Positions 8,449 to 18,029 are shown, counted from the stretch's first letter. The stretch: DNA of 64,000 nt from Prolixibacteraceae bacterium (GCA_019459525.1 JAIBEY010000027.1:62001-126000), one strand, 5' to 3'. Numbers and translations are program-made. The notes: generated by a model from the letters alone, not told the origin.

Positions 8449-10203
8449 TTATTTTACAATTTCTTTGAATTTAGCTTCTTCGAAATATTTTGCAAATTCC
8501 ATATCGGTTGCTGCAATCTTTTTCAATTCAGGTTTAATTTTAATTGCTGCAGCCAGGCTTTCGTACATCAGGTTTTCTTTGGCTGTACGTGCTCCAACAA
8601 CTGCTTTGAAGTATTCTTTCCAGTAGCAACCTTCCCAGGTGCAGCCTTCCAACGATTTTAATGCGCCATTGTTGTCGCCGGCCAAAATTTTAGCTAAGCC
8701 AGTGTTTGGAGAATCGCTGTCGCCCAAATATTTAACTGCTTTGTTGTAATCACCTTTGATGATACTTAAAATACCCAAGTTATTGTTTACAGCATCGCCA
8801 GCGCCAGAAGCAGCACCAAAGTATGTTTCAGCTTTAGCTAAATCGCCTTCTTTCAAAGCGCAAACGCCCAGATTGTTTTTAATGATTGGCTCATTGTTAT
8901 TCAGTTTTTCAGCTTTTTCGAACAAGCTTTTAGCATCGGCAGCTTTTTGTTGTTTTACCAAAACCATACCGGCATTGTTGTAACCTCTCCAGTCGTTCGA
9001 ATAAATTTTCATGAACGAATTGTAGATGGCCAGTTGTTTATTCAGGTCCTTGGTTAAAGTAGCAGCGTAAAGTAATTCTGCAGGGTTCAGTTTCGAAGGA
9101 TCAGAATCAGCAAGGGCGGCAATTTCTTCGTCAGATTTACCAATCAGTTCGATGCTGGTAGTGAATTTTGAACGACGTAATTGTGGTAAAATTTCGCTGG
9201 CAACTCCGGTGAAGGCGTTTGACAGATTTTTGATTTCGCGTTCACGAACTTCAGGATCGGTGTACATAGAAAGTACGCGTAAGATTAATTCTTTATCCTG
9301 AATGTTTGATTTGCTCATCATTTCTTTGAAGCCATCCCAGTCTTCCGGTGTGAATTTTGTTTTGAATTCGGCCTCAACTTCGGCTTTTTTCAATTCTTTA
9401 GTCAGGAATTTTGAAGAAGCATTCTGACGTTGTTCAGCAAGTTTTGTATTTAATTCCAAAGCTCCGTCTGGTGAAGCATAAGAAGAAACTTCCATACTTG
9501 TGATCTTTTTCTTTGGATCAGAAGCAGCAGCTTTGTTATACTCATTCAGTTTTGCAATTTCGTCTTTAGTCAACTCTTCTTTGCGAATTTCTGATTTGTT
9601 GATCAGGTATTTAATGTCAGCAGTATATTCATCAGGAACAATGCGTTGGAAAGCATCGATGTTTGGATCGTATTTTCCAGTTGTGTTTTTTTCGCGTTGA
9701 ACGCCAATAATTGGAGTTGGATAGTTCACAACTAAAGTTGGTGTAGCAATAACACCCTTAGCCAGGCTGATTGGGGCAAAGTCAACGCTTTTTGCGCCTT
9801 GTGATGCAGTAATACGAAGTTCAAGGTCGGATAAACGCATGGCTTCAGCATAAGGAACAGCATCTTTGTAGGCAAAACTTCCACCATTAGCCAAAGTAAT
9901 TACTTTGTTGTTGGCTTTTACTTTTTGTCCCTGAAGCGTTACTGGTTCAAACGCTTTTTCTCCTCCTTCGTATTTCAACACAGGAGTTGCAACCAGAATA
10001 GCTTTTTTAGCAAAATATTTGGAAGGGAATCTTCCGTCAATAGCTAAATCAACTTTACCTGCATGTGTTTCAAGTACTTCAGGAGTTGTTTTAAAGCTAA
10101 TTTTGTTTGCGTTCTTTTTCATCTTCTGCAAACTAGCACAGCTGGATAATAATACAGCTGCCAATACAAATAAGGCAAGTGGTTTTAAGTTAATTCTTCT
10201 CAT
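8449..10203 (-). CDS. TPR-repeat lipoprotein, outer-membrane/periplasmic
   Basis: 584-aa lipoprotein. The signal peptide ends in the lipobox LLSSC, with C22 as the lipidation site. Residues about 30-190 are beta-rich. Residues about 190-350 are charged and contain MEVSSYASPDGALELNTKLA followed by AEQRQNASSKFL, reminiscent of the OmpA-like peptidoglycan-binding helix region. From about residue 365 to the end there are helical pairs typical of tetratricopeptide repeats (LYNSFMKIYSNDWRGYNNAG-type and INNLGVCALKEGDLAKAETY-type units). Such proteins are common scaffolds in the Bacteroidota envelope. No enzyme function is apparent. It is monocistronic, with its own terminator. The specific role is unknown. 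Confidence 0.8.
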   Translation of the reverse strand: MRRINLKPLALFVLAAVLLSSCASLQKMKKNANKISFKTTPEVLETHAGKVDLAIDGRFPSKYFAKKAILVATPVLKYEGGEKAFEPVTLQGQKVKANNKVITLANGGSFAYKDAVPYAEAMRLSDLELRITASQGAKSVDFAPISLAKGVIATPTLVVNYPTPIIGVQREKNTTGKYDPNIDAFQRIVPDEYTADIKYLINKSEIRKEELTKDEIAKLNEYNKAAASDPKKKITSMEVSSYASPDGALELNTKLAEQRQNASSKFLTKELKKAEVEAEFKTKFTPEDWDGFKEMMSKSNIQDKELILRVLSMYTDPEVREREIKNLSNAFTGVASEILPQLRRSKFTTSIELIGKSDEEIAALADSDPSKLNPAELLYAATLTKDLNKQLAIYNSFMKIYSNDWRGYNNAGMVLVKQQKAADAKSLFEKAEKLNNNEPIIKNNLGVCALKEGDLAKAETYFGAASGAGDAVNNNLGILSIIKGDYNKAVKYLGDSDSPNTGLAKILAGDNNGALKSLEGCTWEGCYWKEYFKAVVGARTAKENLMYESLAAAIKIKPELKKIAATDMEFAKYFEEAKFKEIVK

Positions 10204-10312
10204 AGTGCGTATATTTAATTGATAGTGTTAAATCTTCATATAACGAGCCCAAAATTAGCAATATTTTTCCTTATCTCATAGTTAAAATTCGCTTTTACTG
10301 ATTGAATTTTAG

Positions 10313-10945
10313 CTACAGAACCCTGTTTATTCCATTGCTATACGGCCTTCCAAATATGGTTTGAACAATTTTTTCGAAATCTTCGGGCTTGTTAACAAAA
10401 TCTATACCGTTTGTGTCCAGAATGAGTATTGGAAAATCACTCTGTTGTTTAAAATAGCTGAAATAGCCCTGAGTAATTTTCTCCAGATACTGTTTGGTGA
10501 TGTGAGTTTCGTAATTTCTACCCCTGATGGCAATATTTTTCAGCAAGAGGTTGGGTTCTTTGTGCAAGTACACATACAAATCGGGCTTTGGCATTTTGTC
10601 GTATATGATGGTGAAAAATTGCCTGTATAAATTGTATTCGTCAGGTTTCAACGTGTTCTGCGCAAAAATGAGCGACTTCATGAAATAGTAATCCGATATG
10701 GTAAATGGGCTGAACAGGTCGAAATGACTCAGTTCGCGGTTAAGCTGGTTGTAGCGCTCGGCTAAAAAAGCCATTTCAAGCGGGAAAGAATACTGTTCCT
10801 GGTTTTCGTAGAATTTGGGCAGGAACGGATTGTCGGCAAATTGCTCCAAAACGAGTTTCGCCTGATATTTTTTGCTGATCATCTGCGCCAGCGTGGTCTT
10901 TCCTGCACCAATGTTTCCTTCTATTACCAAATAGTTTAAGCTCAT
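10313..10945 (-). CDS. Deoxynucleoside kinase (dAdo/dGuo kinase type)
   Basis: 210-aa member of the deoxynucleoside kinase family (PF01712), phosphorylating salvaged deoxynucleosides with ATP. The Walker A loop is GNIGAGKTT at residues 10-18. The substrate-site region follows with LEQF and FAERYNQLNREL-like segments. The family signature DYYFMKSLIFAQ and the LID arginines in IAIRGRNYE are present. The length is typical. The position is between two unrelated minus-strand genes, with a terminator upstream that belongs to the prolyl oligopeptidase gene, so it probably has its own promoter. The base specificity cannot be told from sequence alone. Confidence 0.92.
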   Translation of the reverse strand: MSLNYLVIEGNIGAGKTTLAQMISKKYQAKLVLEQFADNPFLPKFYENQEQYSFPLEMAFLAERYNQLNRELSHFDLFSPFTISDYYFMKSLIFAQNTLKPDEYNLYRQFFTIIYDKMPKPDLYVYLHKEPNLLLKNIAIRGRNYETHITKQYLEKITQGYFSYFKQQSDFPILILDTNGIDFVNKPEDFEKIVQTIFGRPYSNGINRVL

Positions 10946-10961
10946 AATCAGGACATAAAAA

Positions 10962-10987
10962 AATCCCGGATTTTATTTTCCGGGATT
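10962..10987 (-). terminator. Intrinsic terminator downstream of the prolyl oligopeptidase gene
   Basis: Nine-bp inverted repeat (AATCCCGGA at 10962-10970, TCCGGGATT at 10979-10987) followed on the minus strand by a run of seven T. It stops transcription before the deoxynucleoside kinase start codon at 10945. Confidence 0.85.
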
Positions 10988-11064
10988 TTAAAAATACAAT
11001 ATTTTGAGCAACGGAATGGAAAAAAGTCAAAAGTCATCAGAAAAAACAGGGAGAAAGAAGTGGT

Positions 11065-11112
11065 CAGTGGTCAGTCTCAGTTGGCGTTTAGTCAAATTGA
11101 GACTGACCACTG
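11065..11112. repeat. 15-bp inverted repeat just after the prolyl oligopeptidase stop
   Basis: The arms 11065-11079 and 11098-11112 are perfectly complementary (CAGTGGTCAGTCTCA and its reverse complement), with an 18-nt loop. The hairpin begins 7 bp downstream of the stop codon. TGGTCAG is tandemly duplicated in the left arm. There is no T-run beside it, and a better terminator lies about 100 bp further on, so it may be an mRNA 3'-end stabiliser or a REP-like dispersed element rather than a terminator. Confidence 0.6.
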
Positions 11113-11119
11113 TGACTGA

Positions 11120-13237
11120 TCACTTTTTTCTTATGTCCATTCCTAAATGATAGAACACAAACGACCACACATCGGTGTATTCCTCAATTACTTTGGCTGT
11201 TGGTTTGCCTGCTCCGTGACCGGCTTTGGCATCAATGCGAACTAAAAGAGGTAATTTATTTCCTACGCCATATTCCTGAAGCCTGGCCATGTATTTAAAC
11301 GTATGCGCCGGAACAACGCGGTCGTCGTGATCGGCGGTGGTTGCCAATACTGCCGGGTAAGCTACATCTTTTTTTATGGTATGGTAAGGAGAATAGTTAT
11401 ACAGGTATTTAAACATTTCCTCGCTGTCGTCACTGGTTCCGTAGTCGCCTGCCCAGGCCCAGCCAATGGTGAATTTGTGGAAACGAAGCATGTCCATTAC
11501 GCCAACAGCCGGTAGTGCAACTTTAAATAAATCGGGGCGCTGATTGGTAACTGCCCCTACGAGCAAGCCCCCATTCGATCCGCCCTGGATAGCCAGTTTT
11601 TGAGCAGAGGTATATTTTTGGCTGACGAGGTATTCTGCTGCCGCAATAAAATCATCGAATACGTTCTGTTTCTGTAATTTGGTTCCGGCCAGATGCCATT
11701 CTTCGCCGTATTCGCCGCCACCGCGAAGGTTGGGCATAGCAAATACGCCACCGTTCTCTAAAAATGCAATACGCGCCACCGAAAATGATGGGGTCAGGCT
11801 GATGTTGAATCCTCCATAGGCGTACAGCAAAGTAGGGTTGTTGCCGTTCAGTTCCAGTCCTTTTTTATGAACGATAAACATCGGAACCTTAGTGCCGTCT
11901 TTACTGGCATAGAATTCCTGTTTGACTTCATAATCTTCAGGATTAAATTTTACTTCCGGCCTGAAATGCAACGCAGATTCTTTGGTTGTAAAGTCGTATT
12001 TGTAAATTTCGCCTGGCGTGTTGAATGAGGTGTAGCTGTAAAAGGCGATGTTTTCGTCCTTTTTTCCGGAGAAACCGCCAACTGTTCCGATTCCCGGTAA
12101 CTTAACTTCGTGATCTAAAACTCCGTCGTACGAATAAACTTCTGTTTTACTGTGCGCATCGGTCATGTAATTCACCACTAATTTTCCGGCAATGAACCGT
12201 ACTGATTCCAATACATCTTTCTTTTCCGGAATAACATCAACCCAGTTTGCTTCTTCGGGTTTGTTGGTGTCTATTTTAACCAGGCGATATTTGGGAGCTT
12301 TGTAATTGGTTAGTACATATAGGGCATCACCCAGGTTATCAAGCGGATTGAATTCGTACTCATAGCTGTCCATCAGGCTAATGAATGTGCTGTTTTTCTT
12401 GCTGAGGTCTTTGAAATCGAGGGCATTCCCATGCGACCCCTGGCTCTTTGATACCAGTAAGAAGCGTTTGTCTTCAGTCAATCCGGCACCAAACATGCGT
12501 TTGGCGTTGTTCGGATCACTTAGAATCAGTTGGTCGGCCGATTGATCAGTTCCTAGCTTATGGAAATATACTTTCTGAAATTCGTTTGATTTGGAAAGCT
12601 CGCTACCTGCTTCCGGTTTATCGTAGGCGCTGTAGAAGAACCCATCGTTGTACCAGCTTGCCCCCGAAAATTTTACCCATTGGATGTGGTCGGGCAACAA
12701 CTCTCCGGTTTCAATATTTTTCACAAAAATCTCGTTCCAATCCGAACCCGATTTGGCTACCAGGTAAATTAGGTATTTGCCGTCGTTCGAAATTTCGATA
12801 CCTGAAAGTGCTGCTGTTCCGTCTTCCGATAAGGTGTTCGGATCGAGTAAAACGCTTGGTTCTGCTGCCAGATCGGTAGTTATATAAAGAACACTCTGAT
12901 TTTGCAGCCCGTTGTTTTTGTAGAAGAAGTATTTTCCGGCTTCTTTAAATGGTGTGCCATATTTGGGGTAATCCCATAATTCGGTTAGCCGGATTTTAAT
13001 TTGTTCGCGATACGGGAGTTTTTCAAGATACCCGAACGTCAGTTGATTCTGTGTTTTTACCCATTCGGCAGTTTCGGCAGAATTGTCGTCTTCGAGCCAA
13101 CGATAAGGGTCTTCCACTTCGGTTCCGAAGTAAGTGTCTTTAACTTCGCCCTTTTTGGTTGGCGGGTATTGAATTGGTTTTTCGGAGCAGGATAGCATAA
13201 ATGATAGCGCTAAAAAAGGAATAATAACTCGTTTCAT
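11120..13237 (-). CDS. Prolyl oligopeptidase family lipoprotein (S9A)
   Basis: 705-aa serine peptidase that cleaves small proline-containing peptides. The start at 13237 is chosen because it gives a lipoprotein signal peptide ending LSFMLSC (C17); the frame runs 50 codons further upstream without a plausible start. Residues about 25-440 form the seven-bladed propeller (Peptidase_S9_N) and about 445-705 the alpha/beta hydrolase domain. The catalytic triad is visible: S554 in GGSNGGL, D639 in DHDDRV and H674 in KAGHGAGKP. Membrane anchoring suggests periplasmic or surface peptide degradation. Length and motifs match family members, and no defect is seen. Confidence 0.95.
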   Translation of the reverse strand: MKRVIIPFLALSFMLSCSEKPIQYPPTKKGEVKDTYFGTEVEDPYRWLEDDNSAETAEWVKTQNQLTFGYLEKLPYREQIKIRLTELWDYPKYGTPFKEAGKYFFYKNNGLQNQSVLYITTDLAAEPSVLLDPNTLSEDGTAALSGIEISNDGKYLIYLVAKSGSDWNEIFVKNIETGELLPDHIQWVKFSGASWYNDGFFYSAYDKPEAGSELSKSNEFQKVYFHKLGTDQSADQLILSDPNNAKRMFGAGLTEDKRFLLVSKSQGSHGNALDFKDLSKKNSTFISLMDSYEYEFNPLDNLGDALYVLTNYKAPKYRLVKIDTNKPEEANWVDVIPEKKDVLESVRFIAGKLVVNYMTDAHSKTEVYSYDGVLDHEVKLPGIGTVGGFSGKKDENIAFYSYTSFNTPGEIYKYDFTTKESALHFRPEVKFNPEDYEVKQEFYASKDGTKVPMFIVHKKGLELNGNNPTLLYAYGGFNISLTPSFSVARIAFLENGGVFAMPNLRGGGEYGEEWHLAGTKLQKQNVFDDFIAAAEYLVSQKYTSAQKLAIQGGSNGGLLVGAVTNQRPDLFKVALPAVGVMDMLRFHKFTIGWAWAGDYGTSDDSEEMFKYLYNYSPYHTIKKDVAYPAVLATTADHDDRVVPAHTFKYMARLQEYGVGNKLPLLVRIDAKAGHGAGKPTAKVIEEYTDVWSFVFYHLGMDIRKK

Positions 13238-13399
13238 AAAATTAAATGTTTTTGTAAGTATCTCAGCAAAAAGCAGAATTATCCTTATCGGTATTTGAGT
13301 AACAAGTTTTATTACAGTATTGGCGAATATGGTAAAAAAATAAGGTGATTTGTCTGTATTATTCTGTGTTTGTCCGTAATACCTCAATTCTAAATCGGA

Positions 13400-13496
13400 G
13401 CGTCATTGCGAAGGAGTTGGAGTGCAACGGAAACGAACTGAAGCAATCTGTTGTTTAATGCTGTTTGAGATTGCTTCGCTTCGCTCGCAATGACGC
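13400..13496. repeat. Palindromic intergenic repeat, copy 1 (CGTCATTGCGA family)
   Basis: Nested inverted repeat. The outer arms are GCGTCATTGCGA (13400-13411) and TCGCAATGACGC (13485-13496). The inner arms are GAAGCAATCT (13440-13449) and AGATTGCTTC (13468-13477). A second element with the same outer decamer lies at 50191-50256. Its palindromic structure and intergenic position are those of a dispersed REP/MITE-like element. Confidence 0.85.
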
Positions 13497-13538
13497 ACTG
13501 ATTTGCATTTCACTGACTTCGGGATCGATATTAAATAA

Positions 13539-13563
13539 GAAATGCCCGATTAACGGGCATTTC
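13539..13563 (-). terminator. Intrinsic terminator of pnp
   Basis: Ten-bp perfect stem (GAAATGCCCG, 13539-13548, with CGGGCATTTC, 13554-13563) and a 5-nt loop. It lies 28 bp after the pnp stop and is followed on the minus strand by a T-rich stretch. Confidence 0.8.
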
Positions 13564-13590
13564 TATAGTATCAGTGTTGATATAGTGCAA

Positions 13591-15867
13591 TTAATTCCGG
13601 TCGCGGTTGTCACGACGGTCGCCACCACGATTATCGCGGCGATCACCACCCCGATTGTCACGACGGTCGCCGCCACCACGGTTGTCATCACGGCGAGGTC
13701 TGTCGTCGTTGCTACGTTCCGGACGGTCTGGCATTCCTTCGGGTTTTGGAAGCAATACCCGACGAGATAATTTCATCTTGCCGTCACGGTCCATATCCAA
13801 AAGTTTTACCTCAATTTCCTGACCTTCCTGAAGTTCTTCTTCTACCGTTTGTAAACGATTCCAGCTAATTTCAGAAATATGCAGCAAACCTTCTTTTCCC
13901 GGCATAATTTCAACAAAGGCACCAAACGAGGTGATCGATTTTACTTTTCCCTTGTAGATTTCACCTTTTTCAGGAACAGCTACAATCAGTTTAATGCGAC
14001 GAATGGCAGCATCAAGCGATTCGCGGTTGGTACTCGAAATCTGTACATAGCCGATATCGTCTTTTTCTTCGATCGAAATAACCGTCTTGGTTTCTTCCTG
14101 AAGTTTCTGGATGTTTTTTCCGCCAGGGCCAATGATTGGTCCGATGAATTCTTTTGGAACCTGGATGACTTCAACGCGTGGAACGTTTGGTTTGTAATCT
14201 TCGCGTGGTTCCGAAATTACTTTCAGGATTTCGCCCAGGATGTGTTCGCGGCCCTGTTTGGCCTGAAGCAATGCCTGAGTCAATATTTCGTATGAAAGTC
14301 CGCCAACTTTAATGTCCATCTGGGTAGCGGTGATACCTTTTACAGTTCCGGTTACCTTGAAGTCCATGTCGCCCAGATGATCTTCGTCACCCAGAATATC
14401 TGAAAGTACAGCAAATTTATTGTTTGCAGGATCGGTAATTAAACCCATTGCGATACCAGAAACCGGACGTTTCATTTTAACACCGGCATCCAACATACAC
14501 ATGGTTCCGGCACAAACCGTAGCCATCGACGATGATCCGTTTGATTCCAGAATGTCAGAAACAACGCGAACAACGTATGGGAAATCATCCGGAATCATTT
14601 TTTTCAAGGCACGCAAGGCCAGGTTTCCGTGACCAATTTCGCGACGGCCAACTCCGCGTGGCACTTTGGCTTCTCCAACCGAGAATGGAGGGAAGTTGTA
14701 ATGCAGCAGGAATTTTTCGACTCCCTGGTAGGTAACGCTGTCGATTTTCTTTTCGTCCATTTTCGTTCCCAATGTAATGGAAGAAAGCGACTGCGTTTCA
14801 CCACGGGTGAAAATAGCTGATCCGTGTGATCCCGGCAAATAATCTACCTCGCCCCAAATTGGACGAATCTGAGTGGTTGTACGACCATCCAGACGGATAC
14901 CTTCGTCGAGAATCATGCGGCGCATGGCTTCTTTTTCCACATCGTGGTAATATTTTTTAATCAGCTTAATGTTTGTTCCGAGATCGATTTCGGTATTTTC
15001 AGCATTAGCCTCTTTGTAAGCAGTGATATATTCTTCAACGATGGCATGAAATCCTTCGATACGAAGTGCTTTGTCGTTGAGGCGTTGAGTCGCCAGCTTA
15101 TAGCAAGCAGGATAAAGATCTTCGAAAACTTTCGCTTTCAGATCGGCATCGTTTACTTCGTGGCAATAGGTCCGTTTTGTTTTTCCAACCAAAGCAGCTA
15201 ATTCTTCCTGCGCTTTGCAATGGATTTTGATGGCATCGTGAGCTACTTTAATGGCTTCGAGCATTACTTCTTCAGAAACCTCGTCCATTTCGCCTTCTAC
15301 CATCATGATGTTGTCGTACGAAGCACCAACCATAATGTCCAAATCAGCTTTTTTAAGCTGCGAAAGGGTAGGGTTCACAATCATTTTCCCATCGACACGG
15401 GCAACGCGAACTTCAGAAATAGGTGTTTCGAAAGGCACATCCGACACAGCAATAGCAGCAGAAGCGGCAAGTCCGGCCAACGAATCAGCCATTACTTCCG
15501 AATCCGATGAAATGAGCGAGATCATCATCGCCGTTTCAGCATGGAAATCGGCAGGGAATAACGGACGCAAAGCGCGATCTACTAAACGGCCAATCAGAAC
15601 TTCTTCGTCGGAAGGACGTGATTCGCGTTTGAGGAATCCACCGGGGAAACGTCCGGCGGCGGCAAATTTTTCACGGTAATCAACAGAAAGTGGCATGAAA
15701 TCCACATCTTCTTTGGCGTCTTGTGCAGCCACAACGGTTGCCAATAACATTGTGTCACCCATTCTAACAACTACCGCACCGTCGGCCTGTTTGGCTAAAC
15801 GGCCTGTTTCAATGGTAATGGTGCGGCCATCCCCAAGGTCAATTGTTTTAATAATTGCTTGATTCAT
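13591..15867 (-). CDS. pnp: Polynucleotide phosphorylase
   Basis: 758-aa PNPase, the 3'-to-5' phosphorolytic exoribonuclease of the RNA degradosome. It has two RNase PH-like domains (about residues 5-225 and 320-550), with the alpha-helical linker between them. A KH domain around [18 protein letters not shown] is followed by an S1 domain with [20 protein letters not shown]. The tail carries an Arg/Asp/Gly-rich extension with GGDRRDNR units, which enterobacterial PNPase lacks; it probably binds RNA or partner proteins. The gene lies 174 bp downstream of rpsO, the conserved arrangement. The many ORFs on the opposite strand are shadows. Confidence 0.98.
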   Translation of the reverse strand: MNQAIIKTIDLGDGRTITIETGRLAKQADGAVVVRMGDTMLLATVVAAQDAKEDVDFMPLSVDYREKFAAAGRFPGGFLKRESRPSDEEVLIGRLVDRALRPLFPADFHAETAMMISLISSDSEVMADSLAGLAASAAIAVSDVPFETPISEVRVARVDGKMIVNPTLSQLKKADLDIMVGASYDNIMMVEGEMDEVSEEVMLEAIKVAHDAIKIHCKAQEELAALVGKTKRTYCHEVNDADLKAKVFEDLYPACYKLATQRLNDKALRIEGFHAIVEEYITAYKEANAENTEIDLGTNIKLIKKYYHDVEKEAMRRMILDEGIRLDGRTTTQIRPIWGEVDYLPGSHGSAIFTRGETQSLSSITLGTKMDEKKIDSVTYQGVEKFLLHYNFPPFSVGEAKVPRGVGRREIGHGNLALRALKKMIPDDFPYVVRVVSDILESNGSSSMATVCAGTMCMLDAGVKMKRPVSGIAMGLITDPANNKFAVLSDILGDEDHLGDMDFKVTGTVKGITATQMDIKVGGLSYEILTQALLQAKQGREHILGEILKVISEPREDYKPNVPRVEVIQVPKEFIGPIIGPGGKNIQKLQEETKTVISIEEKDDIGYVQISSTNRESLDAAIRRIKLIVAVPEKGEIYKGKVKSITSFGAFVEIMPGKEGLLHISEISWNRLQTVEEELQEGQEIEVKLLDMDRDGKMKLSRRVLLPKPEGMPDRPERSNDDRPRRDDNRGGGDRRDNRGGDRRDNRGGDRRDNRDRN
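13594..13680 (-). repeat. 24-bp imperfect tandem repeat encoding the PNPase tail
   Basis: The last 29 codons of pnp are built from about three 24-bp units encoding GGDRRDNR, ending in a partial unit. Copies differ by a few bases. Such repeats are prone to slippage, so the tail length may vary between strains. Confidence 0.8.
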
Positions 15868-16004
15868 AATTTTTCAAATAAATAAAATTTCTACAAGGTA
15901 CTACAAATGGGCGTGGTGGGGTATTTTATTCAGAAAAACGAGTTTGCTGAAGGTTGCCGTTAAAACATGGTACCTGCATATTTTAATAGGGCGTATAAAA
16001 ATAA

Positions 16005-16032
16005 GAAAAGGCAATAAAAATATTGCCTTTTC
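16005..16032 (-). terminator. Intrinsic terminator of rpsO
   Basis: Twelve-bp perfect stem (GAAAAGGCAATA, 16005-16016, with TATTGCCTTTTC, 16021-16032) and an AAAA loop. It is 10 bp after the rpsO stop and separates rpsO from pnp, so some pnp transcription may arise from its own promoter or from read-through. Confidence 0.85.
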
Positions 16033-16041
16033 AGTGATAAA

Positions 16042-16311
16042 TTATCGACGTAAGTTAAGGTCTTTGATAATTGCACGGTAACGGTTGATGTCTTTTTTCT
16101 TTAAATAATCTAAAAGACTACGACGTTTACCTACTAAGGTGATCAAGGCACGTTGTGTGCTAAAATCTTTTTTGTTTGTTTTCAGGTGATCGGTCAGGTG
16201 ATTGATGCGGAATGAAAACAATGCAATCTGAGCTTCTGACGATCCGGTGTTTGTTGCTGATTCTCCGTATTTTTCGAAGAATTCAATTTTCTTTTCAGGT
16301 GATAAATACAT
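16042..16311 (-). CDS. rpsO: 30S ribosomal protein S15
   Basis: 89-aa ribosomal protein uS15, which binds 16S rRNA and nucleates assembly of the central domain. Length and conserved blocks are standard: GSSEAQIALFSFRINHLTDH, and LVGKRRSLLDYLKKKD with the LIGKRRRLLDYL-type rRNA-binding motif. It lies directly upstream of pnp on the same strand, as in most bacteria. Confidence 0.98.
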   Translation of the reverse strand: MYLSPEKKIEFFEKYGESATNTGSSEAQIALFSFRINHLTDHLKTNKKDFSTQRALITLVGKRRSLLDYLKKKDINRYRAIIKDLNLRR

Positions 16312-16399
16312 GTAACGTTTTTTTATTTGTTGTACAATGTTTAAGCCGCAGCATCGCTTTCAATAACAACGGCTTAAAATTAATTTTTTAAAAGCTGCG

Positions 16400-16429
16400 C
16401 AAAAATAAACAAATATCTTTGAATTTCAA
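16400..16429 (-). promoter_or_regulatory. rpsO: Candidate promoter of rpsO
   Basis: On the minus strand TATTTTTG (16400-16407) fits the Bacteroidota -7 consensus TAnnTTTG. A TTG (16427-16429) lies 19 nt upstream, near the expected -33 distance. The leader to the rpsO start would be about 80 nt. Confidence 0.5.
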
Positions 16430-16445
16430 GAGGGTACCGAATAAA

Positions 16446-17789
16446 TTATGGAACGATAACCTTATTTATAACATGTACTACTCCGTTATTGCCCTGAACA
16501 TCGGCTTTAGTAACATTTACTGATCCATCAATAGTTACTCCATTGCTGCTCACAACTACATTAAGTGACTTTTTTGAATTTAATGTAGGTACCGATCCAG
16601 AGGTCAAACTGCCTGATTGTACGTTTCCGCTTACCACATGAGCTAAAAGTATTGGGGTCAAAGCCTCTTTGCTAAGTGCATCAATTCCACTTACTCCTAA
16701 TGTTTTAAATAAGGCAGCAAAGGCATCGTTTGTTGGTGCGAATACAGTGAAAGGGCCTGCTCCAGATAAAGTTCCGGCTAAATCAGCCTTAACTACAGCA
16801 AGAACAAGTGTGCTGAAAATACTGTTTTGTTGTGCCATTTCAACAACTGTTGGTGGCAACAGCACCTTATCTATTACATGAACAATACCATTTGTCCCTA
16901 CAACATCAGTAGCAATTACATTTACTGTATTGTTAAGTTTAACTCCTCCACTAACACTTAACTGCAATGATACAGTTTTGCCAAAAGCGGTGCTTAGCGT
17001 TGGCACATAACCAGCAGCGACTGCAGTTGAAGGCACATAACCGTTTACAACATGATAGAGAAGGATAGGCGACAATGTAGCTGCAGAAAGGTCGTTTAGT
17101 GTTGCTCCCAATGCTTTAAGTAATGCAGCGAAAGCGTCGTTGGTAGGAGCAAAAACAGTGTATGTTTTTGTGTCATCGTCTAAAGCGGGCACAAGGCTTG
17201 CTTTTGAAAGTGCCGCTACCAGCGAACTAAATGAGGAATTGGCTACCGCATGATCGGCGATGCTCATTGGTAAAAGTACCTTGTCAATAGCATGAATGAC
17301 ACCGTTATCGGCCATGACATCCGTTTGTGTGATTTTTGAACGACCGTTGATTTTTGTGGCAGTCATATCGACGTACAATGATAGTTTTGATCCTTCAGCC
17401 GGTCCGGTGGCCAATGATGAGTAATAGCCCGATGTAATTTGCATGGCTGTAGATTTTCCGGATTTAACATGGTAAAGTAAAACTTTGGTAAGTGTTTCAA
17501 CCGGAATATCATTCAATGATGCAACTTTCAATTCGGAAAGAAGTGCTGCAAATGCTGCATTGGTAGGTGCAAAAACAGTAAAGTCGGATGCCGGATTTGC
17601 AAGTTCATCATCCAAACCGGCTCTTTTTAAAGCCAATACCAAAGTTGAAAAATCAGGATTGGAGGATGCAATACCTGTAATTGTTTTATCACTCATTACC
17701 GATTCGGAATCATCATCCTCACAACTTACAAAGCTAAACGAGCTGATTAAAAGAAATACGAACGTAAATAATTTGAATGAATTTTTCAT
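16446..17789 (-). CDS. Lipoprotein with three fasciclin (FAS1) domains
   Basis: 447-aa lipoprotein: signal peptide with lipobox FSFVSC (C23) and an acidic linker, then three FAS1 domains (about residues 36-175, 176-310 and 311-447). Each has the two family boxes, H1 (FTVFAPTNDAFAAL-type) and the C-terminal NGVVHVINKVIVP-type motif. FAS1 domains mediate cell adhesion or matrix contact, so this is probably a surface adhesin or biofilm protein. The three copies are similar in wording, which suggests internal duplication. It lies between rpsO and the SusD gene but has its own promoter region and is not part of either operon. Confidence 0.92.
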   Translation of the reverse strand: MKNSFKLFTFVFLLISSFSFVSCEDDDSESVMSDKTITGIASSNPDFSTLVLALKRAGLDDELANPASDFTVFAPTNAAFAALLSELKVASLNDIPVETLTKVLLYHVKSGKSTAMQITSGYYSSLATGPAEGSKLSLYVDMTATKINGRSKITQTDVMADNGVIHAIDKVLLPMSIADHAVANSSFSSLVAALSKASLVPALDDDTKTYTVFAPTNDAFAALLKALGATLNDLSAATLSPILLYHVVNGYVPSTAVAAGYVPTLSTAFGKTVSLQLSVSGGVKLNNTVNVIATDVVGTNGIVHVIDKVLLPPTVVEMAQQNSIFSTLVLAVVKADLAGTLSGAGPFTVFAPTNDAFAALFKTLGVSGIDALSKEALTPILLAHVVSGNVQSGSLTSGSVPTLNSKKSLNVVVSSNGVTIDGSVNVTKADVQGNNGVVHVINKVIVP

Positions 17790-17972
17790 GGCTAAATAAT
17801 TTAGATTGTTTTAAATGTTTTAAATTCAATCTGTAAACGATTATTCTTTTGTTTTTGTTTAAAGAAAAATAAAAAAACTTAAACAAAAATTAATATTTAT
17901 TTTTTAATTATTTGGTTTATAGCTTATTGTGAGAGTTTAAATATTGAATAATTTTTTAGCTATTGCAAAAAG

Positions 17973-18006
17973 AAAGGGCTGTGAGTCAATTGACTTACAG
18001 CCCTTT
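17973..18006 (-). terminator. Intrinsic terminator of the susC-susD operon
   Basis: Fifteen-bp stem (17973-17987 with 17992-18006, one G-U pair) and a 4-nt loop AATT. It is 24 bp after the SusD stop and is followed on the minus strand by a short T-rich stretch. Confidence 0.8.
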
Positions 18007-18029
18007 TCGGATAATAATTATTGCGAAGA

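Larger units (their letters stand above)
13238..13590. other. Intergenic region between prolyl oligopeptidase and pnp
   Basis: About 350 bp without a gene. It holds the promoter side of the prolyl oligopeptidase gene (AT-rich, no clear -7 match chosen), a palindromic repeat at 13400-13496 and the pnp terminator at 13539-13563. Nothing else is recognised. Confidence 0.6.

Noticed and set aside
13607-13822. Plus-strand ORF with SRRSPPR repeats
   Set aside because: It is the antisense frame of the PNPase GGDRRDNR tail; the repeat character comes from the DNA repeats, and pnp is certain.
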